Shown here: one piece after another, positions 36,177 through 43,741 of the stretch
How positions within the stretch are numbered: position 1 is the stretch's first letter
How the letters are laid out: every line of letters starts with the position of its first letter
From: Pedosphaera sp.
Lineage (GTDB): Bacteria > Verrucomicrobiota > Verrucomicrobiia > Limisphaerales > SXQI01
Length of the DNA: 64,000 bases
Direction of reading: 5' to 3'
Assembly (NCBI GenBank): GCA_025359965.1
Contig: JANYDC010000157.1
Span: 1-64,000 of the forward strand
Position numbers and translations under genes: made by a program
Notes under the pieces: model-generated
The model's database searches: none
Seen by the model: the letters and a program-made list of their open reading frames with translations, nothing else
What the model was told of the DNA's origin: nothing

Positions 36177-36917
36177 ATGGACCTAAAGTCAGTTCTCGAA
36201 TCGATTCTCTTCAGCTCACAGAAGCCGCTTTCTTTGCGCGAGCTGCGCGAGATTCTGTCGGTCACCGCCGATCGCCCTGAGGAATCGCCCGCCAAGGAAT
36301 TCAAGAAAGTGCGCGACGAGGAGATCGAGCCGCTATTGGAGAGCCTGGAGAAGGAGCACGAAGCAGCGGGGCGCACCTACCGATTGGCTTGTGTGGCCGG
36401 AGCCTGGCAATTCGTCTGCCTCCCTGATTACGCGCCATGGCTTAAAACCCTCTTTGGCGAAAAGACCCGCCCGCCGCGACTTTCGCAACCCGCCTTGGAA
36501 ACCATGGCGATTATTGCTTACCGCGAACCCATCACGCGCGCCGAAATCGAGCAGGTCCGCGGCGTTGCAGTGGACGGTGTGATTACGACCCTTTTAGAGC
36601 GCGGTTTGATCGCAGAGGCGGGCCGCGCGGAAGTGATCGGCCGGCCCATGCGGTACAAGACCACCAGCCTGTTCCTCGAATATTTTGGGTTGCGTGGATT
36701 AGAGCAATTGCCAGCTGCGGATGAATTGAGACGCATCCCGGTTACGAAACCAGAATCTTTGGTGACGGCGGAATTGACCCCGCAACAACCGGAACTAACC
36801 GCCGTGGTCGAACTGATGGCTGAGGCGGTTGTTGAATCTCCATCTGAAACCGCCGCCGAAACCAGCGAGACACCCGCCGAGCCAGTTGTGGAGCATTCAC
36901 CCACCCCTGAATCATGA
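36177..36917 (+). CDS. scpB: Segregation and condensation protein B
   Basis: Partner of ScpA in the SMC complex. The 246-residue protein has two winged-helix domains: residues about 1-85 (VLESILFSSQKPLSLRELREIL) and 86-165 (LSQPALETMAIIAYREPITRAEIEQVRGV), typical of ScpB. The C-terminal ~70 residues are Glu/Thr-rich low complexity. It begins 20 bases after scpA and overlaps pheA by four bases (ATGA), so translation of the cluster is probably coupled. Confidence 0.95.
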   Translation: MDLKSVLESILFSSQKPLSLRELREILSVTADRPEESPAKEFKKVRDEEIEPLLESLEKEHEAAGRTYRLACVAGAWQFVCLPDYAPWLKTLFGEKTRPPRLSQPALETMAIIAYREPITRAEIEQVRGVAVDGVITTLLERGLIAEAGRAEVIGRPMRYKTTSLFLEYFGLRGLEQLPAADELRRIPVTKPESLVTAELTPQQPELTAVVELMAEAVVESPSETAAETSETPAEPVVEHSPTPES

Positions 36918-37978
36918 GCCTGATCGAACACCGCAAAGCCATCGACAGCCTCGACGTAAAAATTGTCGAGCTGTTGAACGAGCGTACTAGGCACGTTCTG
37001 GAAATTGGGGCAATCAAGATGAAAGCGGGCGAGGAGATCTACGCCCCCAGCCGTGAGTTGGCCGTGTTCAAACGGATTTGTAAGTCGAACCAGGGACCCA
37101 TCACCGATGAATCGCTACGTGCCATCTATCGTGAGGTGATGTCGAGTGCGCTCTCGCTCGAAAAAAGCATGGCTATCGCGTACCTGGGACCCGAGGCAAC
37201 CTTCACTCACCAGGCCGCCATTCGCCGGTTTGGTTCGAGCTTGAAGTACGAGGCGCAGAAAACCATTGCCGACGTGTTTACGGAAGTCTCCAAGGGACGT
37301 GCCGATTACGGCGTGGTGCCAGTCGAGAATAGCACTGAAGGTGTGGTGACTCATACGCTGGATATGTTCGTGGACAGCGATCTGAAAATCGTCGCGCAGA
37401 TTGTTCTCTCGATCCAGCAATGCCTGATCACCCGTTGCGAGCGTAGTGCCATCAAGCGGCTTTACAGCCATCCTCAAGCACTCGGCCAGTGCCGCAATTG
37501 GCTTCAGGCCAACATGCCCGAAGTGGAGATCATCGAGACTTCCTCAACAACGCGTGCAGCCGAATTGGCGGCGCGCAAAGGGGATGCTGCTGCCATCGCC
37601 AGTTCCCTCGCGGCCGAACGTTACAAACTGCGCATTCTCGAAACGGATATCCAAGACAGCTCCAATAACGCCACGCGTTTCTTGGTGCTCGGTCGCCAAT
37701 GTCCTCCCGCCACGGGGAAGGATCGCACGAGCTTGATGCTTAGCCTTAATCACGAGGTCGGTGCGTTGCACAGAGCCCTGGCTCCCTTCCGGAAATACCG
37801 TCTGAATATGACGAAGATCGAGTCCCGTCCCAACAAGCGAAAGGCGTGGGAATATTTCTTTTTCGTAGACTGCGATGGTCACATCAACGACCGCAAACTG
37901 GCCAAAGCCGCCGAAGAAATGTCCAAAGCCTGCAATTTTTTGAAAGTGCTGGGATCGTATCCGAATGTGGAGGCGTGA
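36914..37978 (+). CDS. pheA: Bifunctional chorismate mutase / prephenate dehydratase
   Basis: The P-protein of phenylalanine synthesis, 354 residues. Residues about 1-88 are the AroQ chorismate mutase helices (RKAIDSLDVKIVELLNERT). Residues about 92-270 are prephenate dehydratase (YLGPEATFTHQAAIRRFG, VVPVENSTEGVV, TRFLVLGR). The C-terminal ACT domain is at about 274-350 and includes IESRPNKRKAWEYFFFVD, with the ESRP motif that binds phenylalanine for feedback inhibition. It overlaps scpB by four bases. Confidence 0.96.
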   Translation: MSLIEHRKAIDSLDVKIVELLNERTRHVLEIGAIKMKAGEEIYAPSRELAVFKRICKSNQGPITDESLRAIYREVMSSALSLEKSMAIAYLGPEATFTHQAAIRRFGSSLKYEAQKTIADVFTEVSKGRADYGVVPVENSTEGVVTHTLDMFVDSDLKIVAQIVLSIQQCLITRCERSAIKRLYSHPQALGQCRNWLQANMPEVEIIETSSTTRAAELAARKGDAAAIASSLAAERYKLRILETDIQDSSNNATRFLVLGRQCPPATGKDRTSLMLSLNHEVGALHRALAPFRKYRLNMTKIESRPNKRKAWEYFFFVDCDGHINDRKLAKAAEEMSKACNFLKVLGSYPNVEA

Positions 37979-37992
37979 CCCAATAAGTTCTT

Positions 37993-38427
37993 GTGTCCAA
38001 CACCTTGTCACTACGAAAACGTTTTAGAGAACTCCGAGAACGGTCTGGCCTTTCCGAAAATGAAGTCAGCCGGCAAATGGACATCTCAGTCTGGGACATT
38101 GAAGCTTGTGAGGATGAACTCACATCCTGTTATTCTCCAAGCGAGGTGCGTAAGCTTTGTCAAATTTTGAGTGCTACTCCGAGTGAACTGTTTAGCATCA
38201 CGATCGATGAGCCAGCGGTTTCTGCCGAGGAGCTAGTCGCTCTCATTTGCGATGAGTGCCGTAAGCGCGGAATTATTTTGGAGCAGTTCGAGGATACGGT
38301 GGGGTGGCGACTCAGTCAGTGTACCGCTCCGCCTGATCGTTTGTTACAAGATATTACTCTCGATGGCCTCCAGTGGTTATGCCGCGAGCTTGGAATCCAT
38401 TGGCACCGAGTTATTAAGGCTCTCTGA
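37993..38427 (+). CDS. XRE-type helix-turn-helix transcriptional regulator
   Basis: A 144-residue protein, GTG start, 14 bases after pheA. Residues about 8-70 are an XRE/Cro-like HTH (RFRELRERSGLSENEVSRQM, CYSPSEVRKLCQILSATPSELF). The rest is a small helical domain with LALICDECRKRGIILEQFED and LDGLQWLCRELGIHWHRVIKAL, of unknown ligand. The HTH is divergent at the recognition helix. Could control the pheA operon or a remote target. A REP-like repeat begins 18 bases after its stop. Confidence 0.7.
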   Translation: MSNTLSLRKRFRELRERSGLSENEVSRQMDISVWDIEACEDELTSCYSPSEVRKLCQILSATPSELFSITIDEPAVSAEELVALICDECRKRGIILEQFEDTVGWRLSQCTAPPDRLLQDITLDGLQWLCRELGIHWHRVIKAL

Positions 38428-38445
38428 GCTGAGAGGGCATGATCG

Positions 38446-38487
38446 TATATGGAGTGCGGTTGCAGAGCGAAGCGCCGACACCGCTTT
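38446..38487. repeat. REP-like repeat, left inverted copy
   Basis: A 42-base sequence (tatatggagtgcggttgcag... to ...gccgacaccgcttt), the reverse complement of 39229-39270 at 40 of 42 positions. Contains a GC-rich imperfect palindrome (agcgaagcgc core). It lies 18 bases past the XRE stop and bounds the left side of a REP-associated transposase unit. Confidence 0.85.
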
Positions 38488-38536
38488 CTGAAGGGGACCG
38501 GTCAAAATTCTCAGCCCACCCCCGCGAGTCTGATTC

Positions 38537-39106
38537 TCACCAGTCGCTGCTTACCTCGTAATCATCGGCCACTCGTAACTGATCGGTCTTCAACGCATAG
38601 ATAGTCCGAACCTGTGCCACAGTGGCAACGCCCTCGAACCACCTTGCTGAGCACCACGGATATTGGTTCGCCACCGGCACCAACCCATGTCTCACAGCGT
38701 TGCCGTGGACGTAATTCAATCTCTCGCGATAAGATTTTTCATAGGTCAGCCTTGTTTCCCAATAGTTGTGCCAAACCTTCCGTTCCGGTGTGCCGTCGAG
38801 CTCATTGATCCACTTGGCCATCTTCTCGTGCAGTCGGCCGAGCATAACGCGGAGGCTGCCGGAATTTTCCGCGCCATTGGGGCTCTGAGCGATGAAATGG
38901 TAGTGGTTAGAGAACACCGACCAAGCCTCAAGTTGCCAGCCTCGTTCGTGGGCCACCCTCAACAATCCGCGATGCAAAACCTCCATGCGTGCCTTTCCCT
39001 CGAAATAGTGGACCTTTTTGTAGGTCGCCGCTGTGACAATGAAAGTGCCTGTGGAGGCAAGCTAATGCTTGGATGCATGCGGCCAAGGCGGGATCCTTTC
39101 AGGCAT
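38537..39106 (-). pseudogene. REP-associated tyrosine transposase (RAYT) with in-frame amber codon
   Basis: From an ATG at 39106 the frame reads MPERIPPWPHASKH, then TAG at 39064-39062, then without interruption LASTGTFIVTAATYKKVHYF and on to 38537. Apart from the stop this is a complete ~189-residue Y1 (HUH) transposase. The double-His motif NHYHF is present, and the RAYT landmarks ERKVWHNYWETRLTYEKSY and LNYVHGNAVRHGLVPVANQYPW follow, including the tyrosine region. An internal ATG at 38986 would give a 149-residue product with the HUH motif but without the first strand. The amber position is usually Gln or Arg in relatives (inferred from memory). REP-like repeats flank it, as in typical RAYT loci. 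Confidence 0.85.
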
Positions 39107-39209
39107 TTTTTCTTTCTACCTAATGATGTTGCCGTCTGGCAAATCTTTAAGAAGCAACCCGACTTGACTGTCCGGTACGTCGTGCAAGCTTAAGCTTACT
39201 TATAGCTTT

Positions 39210-39222
39210 TAAAGCGGTATCG
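39210..39222. repeat. Partial REP-like half-site
   Basis: The sequence taaagcggtatcgct resembles the start of the full repeat beginning at 39229 (aaagcggtgtcg). It lies just before the right-hand copy and may be a degenerate second REP. Short, so treated as tentative. Confidence 0.35.
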
Positions 39223-39228
39223 CTAAAA

Positions 39229-39270
39229 AAAGCGGTGTCGGCGCTTCGCTTTGCCACCGCACTCCATATA
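39229..39270. repeat. REP-like repeat, right inverted copy
   Basis: A 42-base inverted copy of 38446-38487 with two mismatches. Its outer end is 3 bases from the stop codon of the KDPG aldolase gene, a typical REP position at the 3' ends of genes. With the left copy it bounds an 825-base unit (38446-39270) that contains only the transposase. Confidence 0.85.
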
Positions 39271-39273
39271 TGC

Positions 39274-39915
39274 CTATTTTGCGAACCGTGCGGCAACCAG
39301 TCCCTTGGCGCGTTCGGTAAGGGCGGGCCAGTCGTTGTTGGCGAGGATCTCGGCGGTGATTAGGGACGAGCCCAGGCCGACGGCAGGACAGCCGGCCTCG
39401 AAGAAAGCACGGATGGTTTTCAGGTCCACTCCGCCGGTGGGGACGATGCGGAGGTGGGGGAGGGGAGCGCGCAGGGCTTTAACGTAGTTCGGTCCGAGGC
39501 CTTCGGCGGGGAACAGTTTGATGAAATCGGCTCCGGCTTCGTAGGCGGCCTGGGCTTCGGTGGGGGTGATTGCGCCGAGCATCACCGGGCGGTTCAGGCT
39601 GGAGGCAACATGGGCGATCTCGGCCTTGGTGATGGGGCTAACCACGAACTCGGCTCCCGCCTCAATGGCGACTCGCGCGGTGACCGCATCCAAAATAGTG
39701 CCGACGCCGATGAGTGCGTCGTGTCCAAGTGCGGCGCGACAATCCCTAATTGCCTCGATGGCGTCGGGAGTGGTCATGGTAATCTCGATGGCCCGAATCC
39801 CTCCTGCGAGCAGGGCTTGCGCAAGAGGCACCACTTGAGCGCGGGACTTTGCGCGCACGACTGCGATTAGGCCTGGGTCCAGCAGCAGGGCTTCGATCTC
39901 GGGTTTGGTTCTCAT
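39274..39915 (-). CDS. eda: KDPG / 4-hydroxy-2-oxoglutarate aldolase
   Basis: A class I aldolase of 213 residues cleaving 2-keto-3-deoxy-6-phosphogluconate (Entner-Doudoroff) or 4-hydroxy-2-oxoglutarate. The Schiff-base lysine is K133 in DFIKLFPAE; other landmarks are E44 (AIEITMTTP), LIGVGTILD and RIVPTGGVD. It overlaps the glycolate-oxidase Fe-S gene by four bases (ATGA), so they form an operon, perhaps feeding glyoxylate and pyruvate metabolism. The gene symbol follows the family name; the exact substrate is not fixed by sequence. Confidence 0.92.
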   Translation of the reverse strand: MRTKPEIEALLLDPGLIAVVRAKSRAQVVPLAQALLAGGIRAIEITMTTPDAIEAIRDCRAALGHDALIGVGTILDAVTARVAIEAGAEFVVSPITKAEIAHVASSLNRPVMLGAITPTEAQAAYEAGADFIKLFPAEGLGPNYVKALRAPLPHLRIVPTGGVDLKTIRAFFEAGCPAVGLGSSLITAEILANNDWPALTERAKGLVAARFAK

Positions 39916-41228
39916 GCGCTTTGTGTGTCTTCGTTGCGGTAGGCTTCAGCCAGAAGAGTGATTGGGTGTACGACACGCACATCGACTCGGTGCTTGCGTG
40001 CGCCGTTGATGATTTGAAGCAGACAGCCCGGATTGGCGGTGGCCACAATGGCGGCCTTGGAGTTGCGGATGTGTTTCACTTTGCGATCCAACAACTCATT
40101 GGCCATCTCAGGCTGGATAATGTTGTAAATACCCGCACTGCCGCAACACCAGGCGCTTTCCTCAAGCTCCGTGAGGTTCAGGCCGGGGATGGATTTGAGC
40201 AGAGTGCGGGGTTGCGCCGTAATTTTTTGACCGTGGCAAAGATGGCAGGCCTCGTGGTACGTCACGGATTGTTCGGTTTGGGCCGCTGCTGCTGGCGAAC
40301 GAATGCCTATCTGGGCCATCCACTCGTTGACGTCTCTGATCTTGGCGTCCCAAAGTTCAGCGCGGTGCTTGTAGGCCGGATCATTCTCCAACAAATGCGC
40401 GTAGTGCTTGAGGTGTGAACCGCAGCCGGCCGCATTGGTAATGATGGCGTCGAAATTCTCAGGAGGGAATTGGTCAATGTTGCGGCGGGCGAGGATTTGG
40501 GCTAGTTCCCATTCGCCGTTGTGGGCATGCAATGATCCGCAGCACGATTGCTCGGGCGGGGTAACGACTTCGCAGCCGTTGCGGGCCAGGACTTCGACAG
40601 TATCCCGGTTAACATCGCTAAAGATTAAATCCTGCGCACATCCGGTGAGCACTGCCACGCGGAAGCGGCGCTGACCACTGGCGGCCTGAACGGGGGCGAT
40701 CATATCGGAGGAGAACTGCGGCTGGATGGGCGGGGTCATTGCCTCAAGCTCGCGCAGACGCGGGGGCATGAGTGACAGTATGCCACACTTTCGCACAAAG
40801 TATTGCAGCCCCAGTTGCTGGTACAAACGCATGCACAGACCCAGCAGTTGCAACCGGCGGTGTTCCATGAAGAGCCAGCGCAGGGTGAAAGCGCGGATAA
40901 GCGAGCGCTTGGGCGATTGGAGTAATTGTTTCGACTCCACCTCGGCGCGGGCGTGTTCGAAGAGTTGGGCGTAGTTCACACCGGCGGGGCAGGCCGTCAT
41001 GCAGGCCAGACACCCGAGGCAGAAATACATTTCATCGGCGAAGGTTTCAGTGGGCTCAAGGCGGTCGTCCGCTATGGCGCGCATCAGGGCGATGCGTCCG
41101 CGCGGACTGTTACGCTCGAGTTTGGTGGCGTCGTACGTCGGGCAGGTCGGCAGGCATAGCCCGCAGTGCATGCACTGCTGCAGGACGGAATAATCGAGAT
41201 TTTTGAGATGGGATGTACCGGCGCTCAT
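39912..41228 (-). CDS. glcF: Glycolate oxidase iron-sulfur subunit (GlcF-like)
   Basis: A 438-residue protein with two [4Fe-4S] ferredoxin-type clusters: C19, C22, C25, C29 (CMHCGLCLPTCP) and C70, C73, C76, C80 (CLGCLACMTACP). Two CCG domains follow (SCCGSLHAHNGE and WCCGSAGIYN), as in GlcF and related heterodisulfide-reductase-like subunits. GlcF passes electrons from the flavin subunit GlcD to the membrane quinone pool. GlcD and GlcE are not adjacent, so the flavin partner is presumably elsewhere. Upstream gene of the operon with the aldolase. Confidence 0.9.
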   Translation of the reverse strand: MSAGTSHLKNLDYSVLQQCMHCGLCLPTCPTYDATKLERNSPRGRIALMRAIADDRLEPTETFADEMYFCLGCLACMTACPAGVNYAQLFEHARAEVESKQLLQSPKRSLIRAFTLRWLFMEHRRLQLLGLCMRLYQQLGLQYFVRKCGILSLMPPRLRELEAMTPPIQPQFSSDMIAPVQAASGQRRFRVAVLTGCAQDLIFSDVNRDTVEVLARNGCEVVTPPEQSCCGSLHAHNGEWELAQILARRNIDQFPPENFDAIITNAAGCGSHLKHYAHLLENDPAYKHRAELWDAKIRDVNEWMAQIGIRSPAAAAQTEQSVTYHEACHLCHGQKITAQPRTLLKSIPGLNLTELEESAWCCGSAGIYNIIQPEMANELLDRKVKHIRNSKAAIVATANPGCLLQIINGARKHRVDVRVVHPITLLAEAYRNEDTQSA

Positions 41229-41279
41229 GGCAACTTTCTGACGGCGCAGTGTCGCTCAAGCGTGGCGGAATGTACAAGC

Positions 41280-42515
41280 TCATCCGAAAGGAACTAAGGG
41301 TTTGAGCTCGATTAATAGTGCAAGAGCTTCTGCTTCCAATTTGGCCAGGTGGGGTCCGGCATCCGAGAGGTCTTTGGCTTTGGCGGCCTGCTCAATGGCC
41401 AGAGCGGCGGCTTTGGCGGCGAGGGCGTTGACTTGGCCCATCGACCCTTTCATTTTATGGGCGATTTGATGAATGACAGGGAAATTAGAGGCCGAAATGG
41501 CCGCCTTCAAATCCGCCAGCTGGGTTGGAACGGAATCGATAAAAATGACAGCCAACCGCCCGAGCAGCTCCGCGTCACCATCAATTAGAGCAAGCATTTG
41601 TGATGCGCTGGGTGGGGTGGTCGCCGGGAGAGAAGACGACTTCGAGGGTGGCTTGGAATATTTCTCCACCGCTGTAAGCAAGTCCGCGCGTCGCACCGGT
41701 TTTGATAGAAAATCATCGACTCCAGCTTCGAAACTCTGCTGCCGGTCACGGTCCAAGGCGTGAGCAGTGAGCGACACGATCGGCACGTGGCCTCCAAAGG
41801 TTCTTTCACGGGCGCGGATGGCTCGAGTGGCCTCCAATCCGTCCATTTCGGGCATTTGAATATCCATGAACACGAGGTCAAACTGTTTCCCGGCAGTAGC
41901 ATCCACTGCTTCGCGACCATTGTTGGCGATGGTTACCACGCAACCGATTTTTTTAAGCATGGCCACTGCGACCTCTTGATTGACCAGATTGTCCTCGACC
42001 AAAAGAACCGAGACTTGGGAGGGGGCTCGATCACTGGCGGGGGAGTCAGGGCAGAGGATCGAGGAGCTACACGACGCCGGAATGGGTTTAGTTTCCCAAT
42101 GAGAAAGCATGTCCAACAGGTCTGCTTCAACCACGGGCATATTTAGAGTGAGGGACAAAGAAGCGGAATGGCAGCGGACAAGTTGCTCGGGGCGGGCTTC
42201 ATCCCTCAAAAGCATGACGAGAATTGGAAGGCTTCGACAGGCACCTCTCAAGAGATCGACCAGATCGTATCCATTGAGCCCCGGCAGGTTGGTGGCAACG
42301 AACAGGGCGTAAAATGGATCCCCTGAATTCTGCGCACGCAGGATATCGCCTAACGCCGCGGTGGAATCCGAATGGAGCTCGACCAGAAACCCGTTGTGCT
42401 CAAGATGGATTTGCAGGTTCTGGCGGAAGTCTTTGCAGTCATGGATGATGAGCGCCCGTTGCCCGGAAAAGCTGCGCGAGTTGTTCAAATGGGAAATGGG
42501 GTCTAATTCGGTCAT
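41280..42515 (-). CDS. Orphan REC-REC-Hpt phosphorelay protein
   Basis: A 411-residue soluble protein without a kinase core. Residues about 18-138 are a receiver-like fold in which the phospho-acceptor Asp position is Ala (A74 in ALFVATNLPG), so it cannot be phosphorylated in the usual way. Residues about 168-288 are an intact receiver with D175/E174 metal site (LLVEDN), phospho-acceptor D218 (VFMDIQMPEMDG), T250 and K272 (LSKPV). Residues about 315-410 are an Hpt domain with phospho-His H353 (AHKMKGSMGQ). This is the C-terminal half of a BarA-type hybrid kinase. Start: ATG 42515 has ggaggt seven bases upstream. Confidence 0.88.
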   Translation of the reverse strand: MTELDPISHLNNSRSFSGQRALIIHDCKDFRQNLQIHLEHNGFLVELHSDSTAALGDILRAQNSGDPFYALFVATNLPGLNGYDLVDLLRGACRSLPILVMLLRDEARPEQLVRCHSASLSLTLNMPVVEADLLDMLSHWETKPIPASCSSSILCPDSPASDRAPSQVSVLLVEDNLVNQEVAVAMLKKIGCVVTIANNGREAVDATAGKQFDLVFMDIQMPEMDGLEATRAIRARERTFGGHVPIVSLTAHALDRDRQQSFEAGVDDFLSKPVRRADLLTAVEKYSKPPSKSSSLPATTPPSASQMLALIDGDAELLGRLAVIFIDSVPTQLADLKAAISASNFPVIHQIAHKMKGSMGQVNALAAKAAALAIEQAAKAKDLSDAGPHLAKLEAEALALLIELKPLVPFG

Positions 42516-42690
42516 GGCAGGAACCTCCCAAGTATTAACCAGCATCTCTCCAAAAAGAGTCGGCCAACATCACGATGCAAGAGGCCAATCCAAGGCGGTT
42601 GATAGGATAATCGGCTCTCTGAATCAGTGCTTGAGCGGGAAAATGGATCGAATGACTGGCCAAATTCGTGGGGCGAGGCAAAATAGACCC

Positions 42691-43644
42691 ATGAGCCATC
42701 TCAACCGAAGGCAGTTTTTAATCAAAACGGCGAAAGTTTTGCCCTTAAGCCTGATCGGAAGCCAAACCGTTCTGGGAGAGGAACCGGTTGTAGCAACCGA
42801 TTGTCACACGCATTTTTACGATCCCACCCGTGTCGGCGGAGTGCCATGGCCTCCTTCCAGCGAAAAAAGGCTTTATCGCCAGGTTTTTCCATCCGATTTT
42901 GCCAAGGTTGCTGGGCCGTGCGGGATGAGCCAAGCCGTGGTGGTCGAAGCCAGTGCCTGGGTTACAGATAACGATTGGGTGTTGAATCTTGCGTCCAAGA
43001 ATCGGAATTTAGTGGGACTGATCGGGCACTTGGATCCGGGCTCGGCATCGTTTGAAGCGGGGCTTGCCAGATTGGCAGCCAATCCGCTTTTCCGTGGTGT
43101 ACGAGTGTCCGGAGAGGAAGTTGGAAAATTGATCAACCCTGCGCAGTTGGCTGATTTAAAGCGCCTTGCTGAGGCCGGTTTGACTCTGGATCTTAATGCT
43201 GGGATCGAGACTCTTGCCACGGCTGGTGAATTGGCCAAGAGGATGCCAGAGCTAAAAATGGTGATCAATCACCTCACCAATCTCGGTATTGATGGCAAAC
43301 CACCGCCAGCCAATTGGAGCAGGGCCATCGAAGCCGCTGCGCGACATCCAAACATTTGGCTGAAAGTTTCTGGTTTGGTCGAAGGTAGCGGACGCTCTGA
43401 TGGAACCGCACCAACGGACCCGGCATATTATAAGCCTGTGCTGGACACAATTTGGGATCATTTTGGTGCGAAGCGATTGATATTTGGCAGTAATTGGCCT
43501 GTTAGCGAACTGTTTGCCCCATACACCGCGGTTCACGCTATTGTGCGCGGATATTTTGAGCCCCGTGGCGCCGAAGCCTTGGACAACGTCTTTGCCAGGA
43601 ACGGACTGGCGGCATATGGATGGAAGGCGAGACACCGACCCTGA
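42691..43644 (+). CDS. Amidohydrolase-2 family protein, Tat-exported
   Basis: A 317-residue TIM-barrel metal hydrolase. The twin-arginine signal NRRQFLIKTAKVLPLSLIG is at residues 5-23. The HxH strand-1 metal site is CHTHFYDP, followed by EASAWVTDNDWVL, FRGVRVSG and a late RLIFGSNWPVSE with the strand-8 Asn/Ser region. Family members include 2-pyrone-4,6-dicarboxylate lactonase and L-fucono/rhamnono-lactonase. Extracytoplasmic, probably a sugar-lactone hydrolase; inferred only. Start ATG 42691 is set by the Tat motif. Confidence 0.87.
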   Translation: MSHLNRRQFLIKTAKVLPLSLIGSQTVLGEEPVVATDCHTHFYDPTRVGGVPWPPSSEKRLYRQVFPSDFAKVAGPCGMSQAVVVEASAWVTDNDWVLNLASKNRNLVGLIGHLDPGSASFEAGLARLAANPLFRGVRVSGEEVGKLINPAQLADLKRLAEAGLTLDLNAGIETLATAGELAKRMPELKMVINHLTNLGIDGKPPPANWSRAIEAAARHPNIWLKVSGLVEGSGRSDGTAPTDPAYYKPVLDTIWDHFGAKRLIFGSNWPVSELFAPYTAVHAIVRGYFEPRGAEALDNVFARNGLAAYGWKARHRP

Positions 43645-43741
43645 AAACATGAATTGATGGCCGTTATTTAGTTCGTGCGTAAGGAATTATTCAAGAAGCA
43701 GCCTTCCGCTGCACAGTTTGAATTGACGCGTCGGTGGGCTC

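Noticed and set aside
39062-39064. TAG read as pyrrolysine or selenocysteine-like recoding
   Set aside because: No related biosynthetic genes in the window, no downstream structure noticed, and TAG ends ordinary genes here.
38446-39270. Inverted repeats as phage attachment sites or IS ends
   Set aside because: No integrase, DDE transposase or target duplication; position and RAYT content fit REP elements better.
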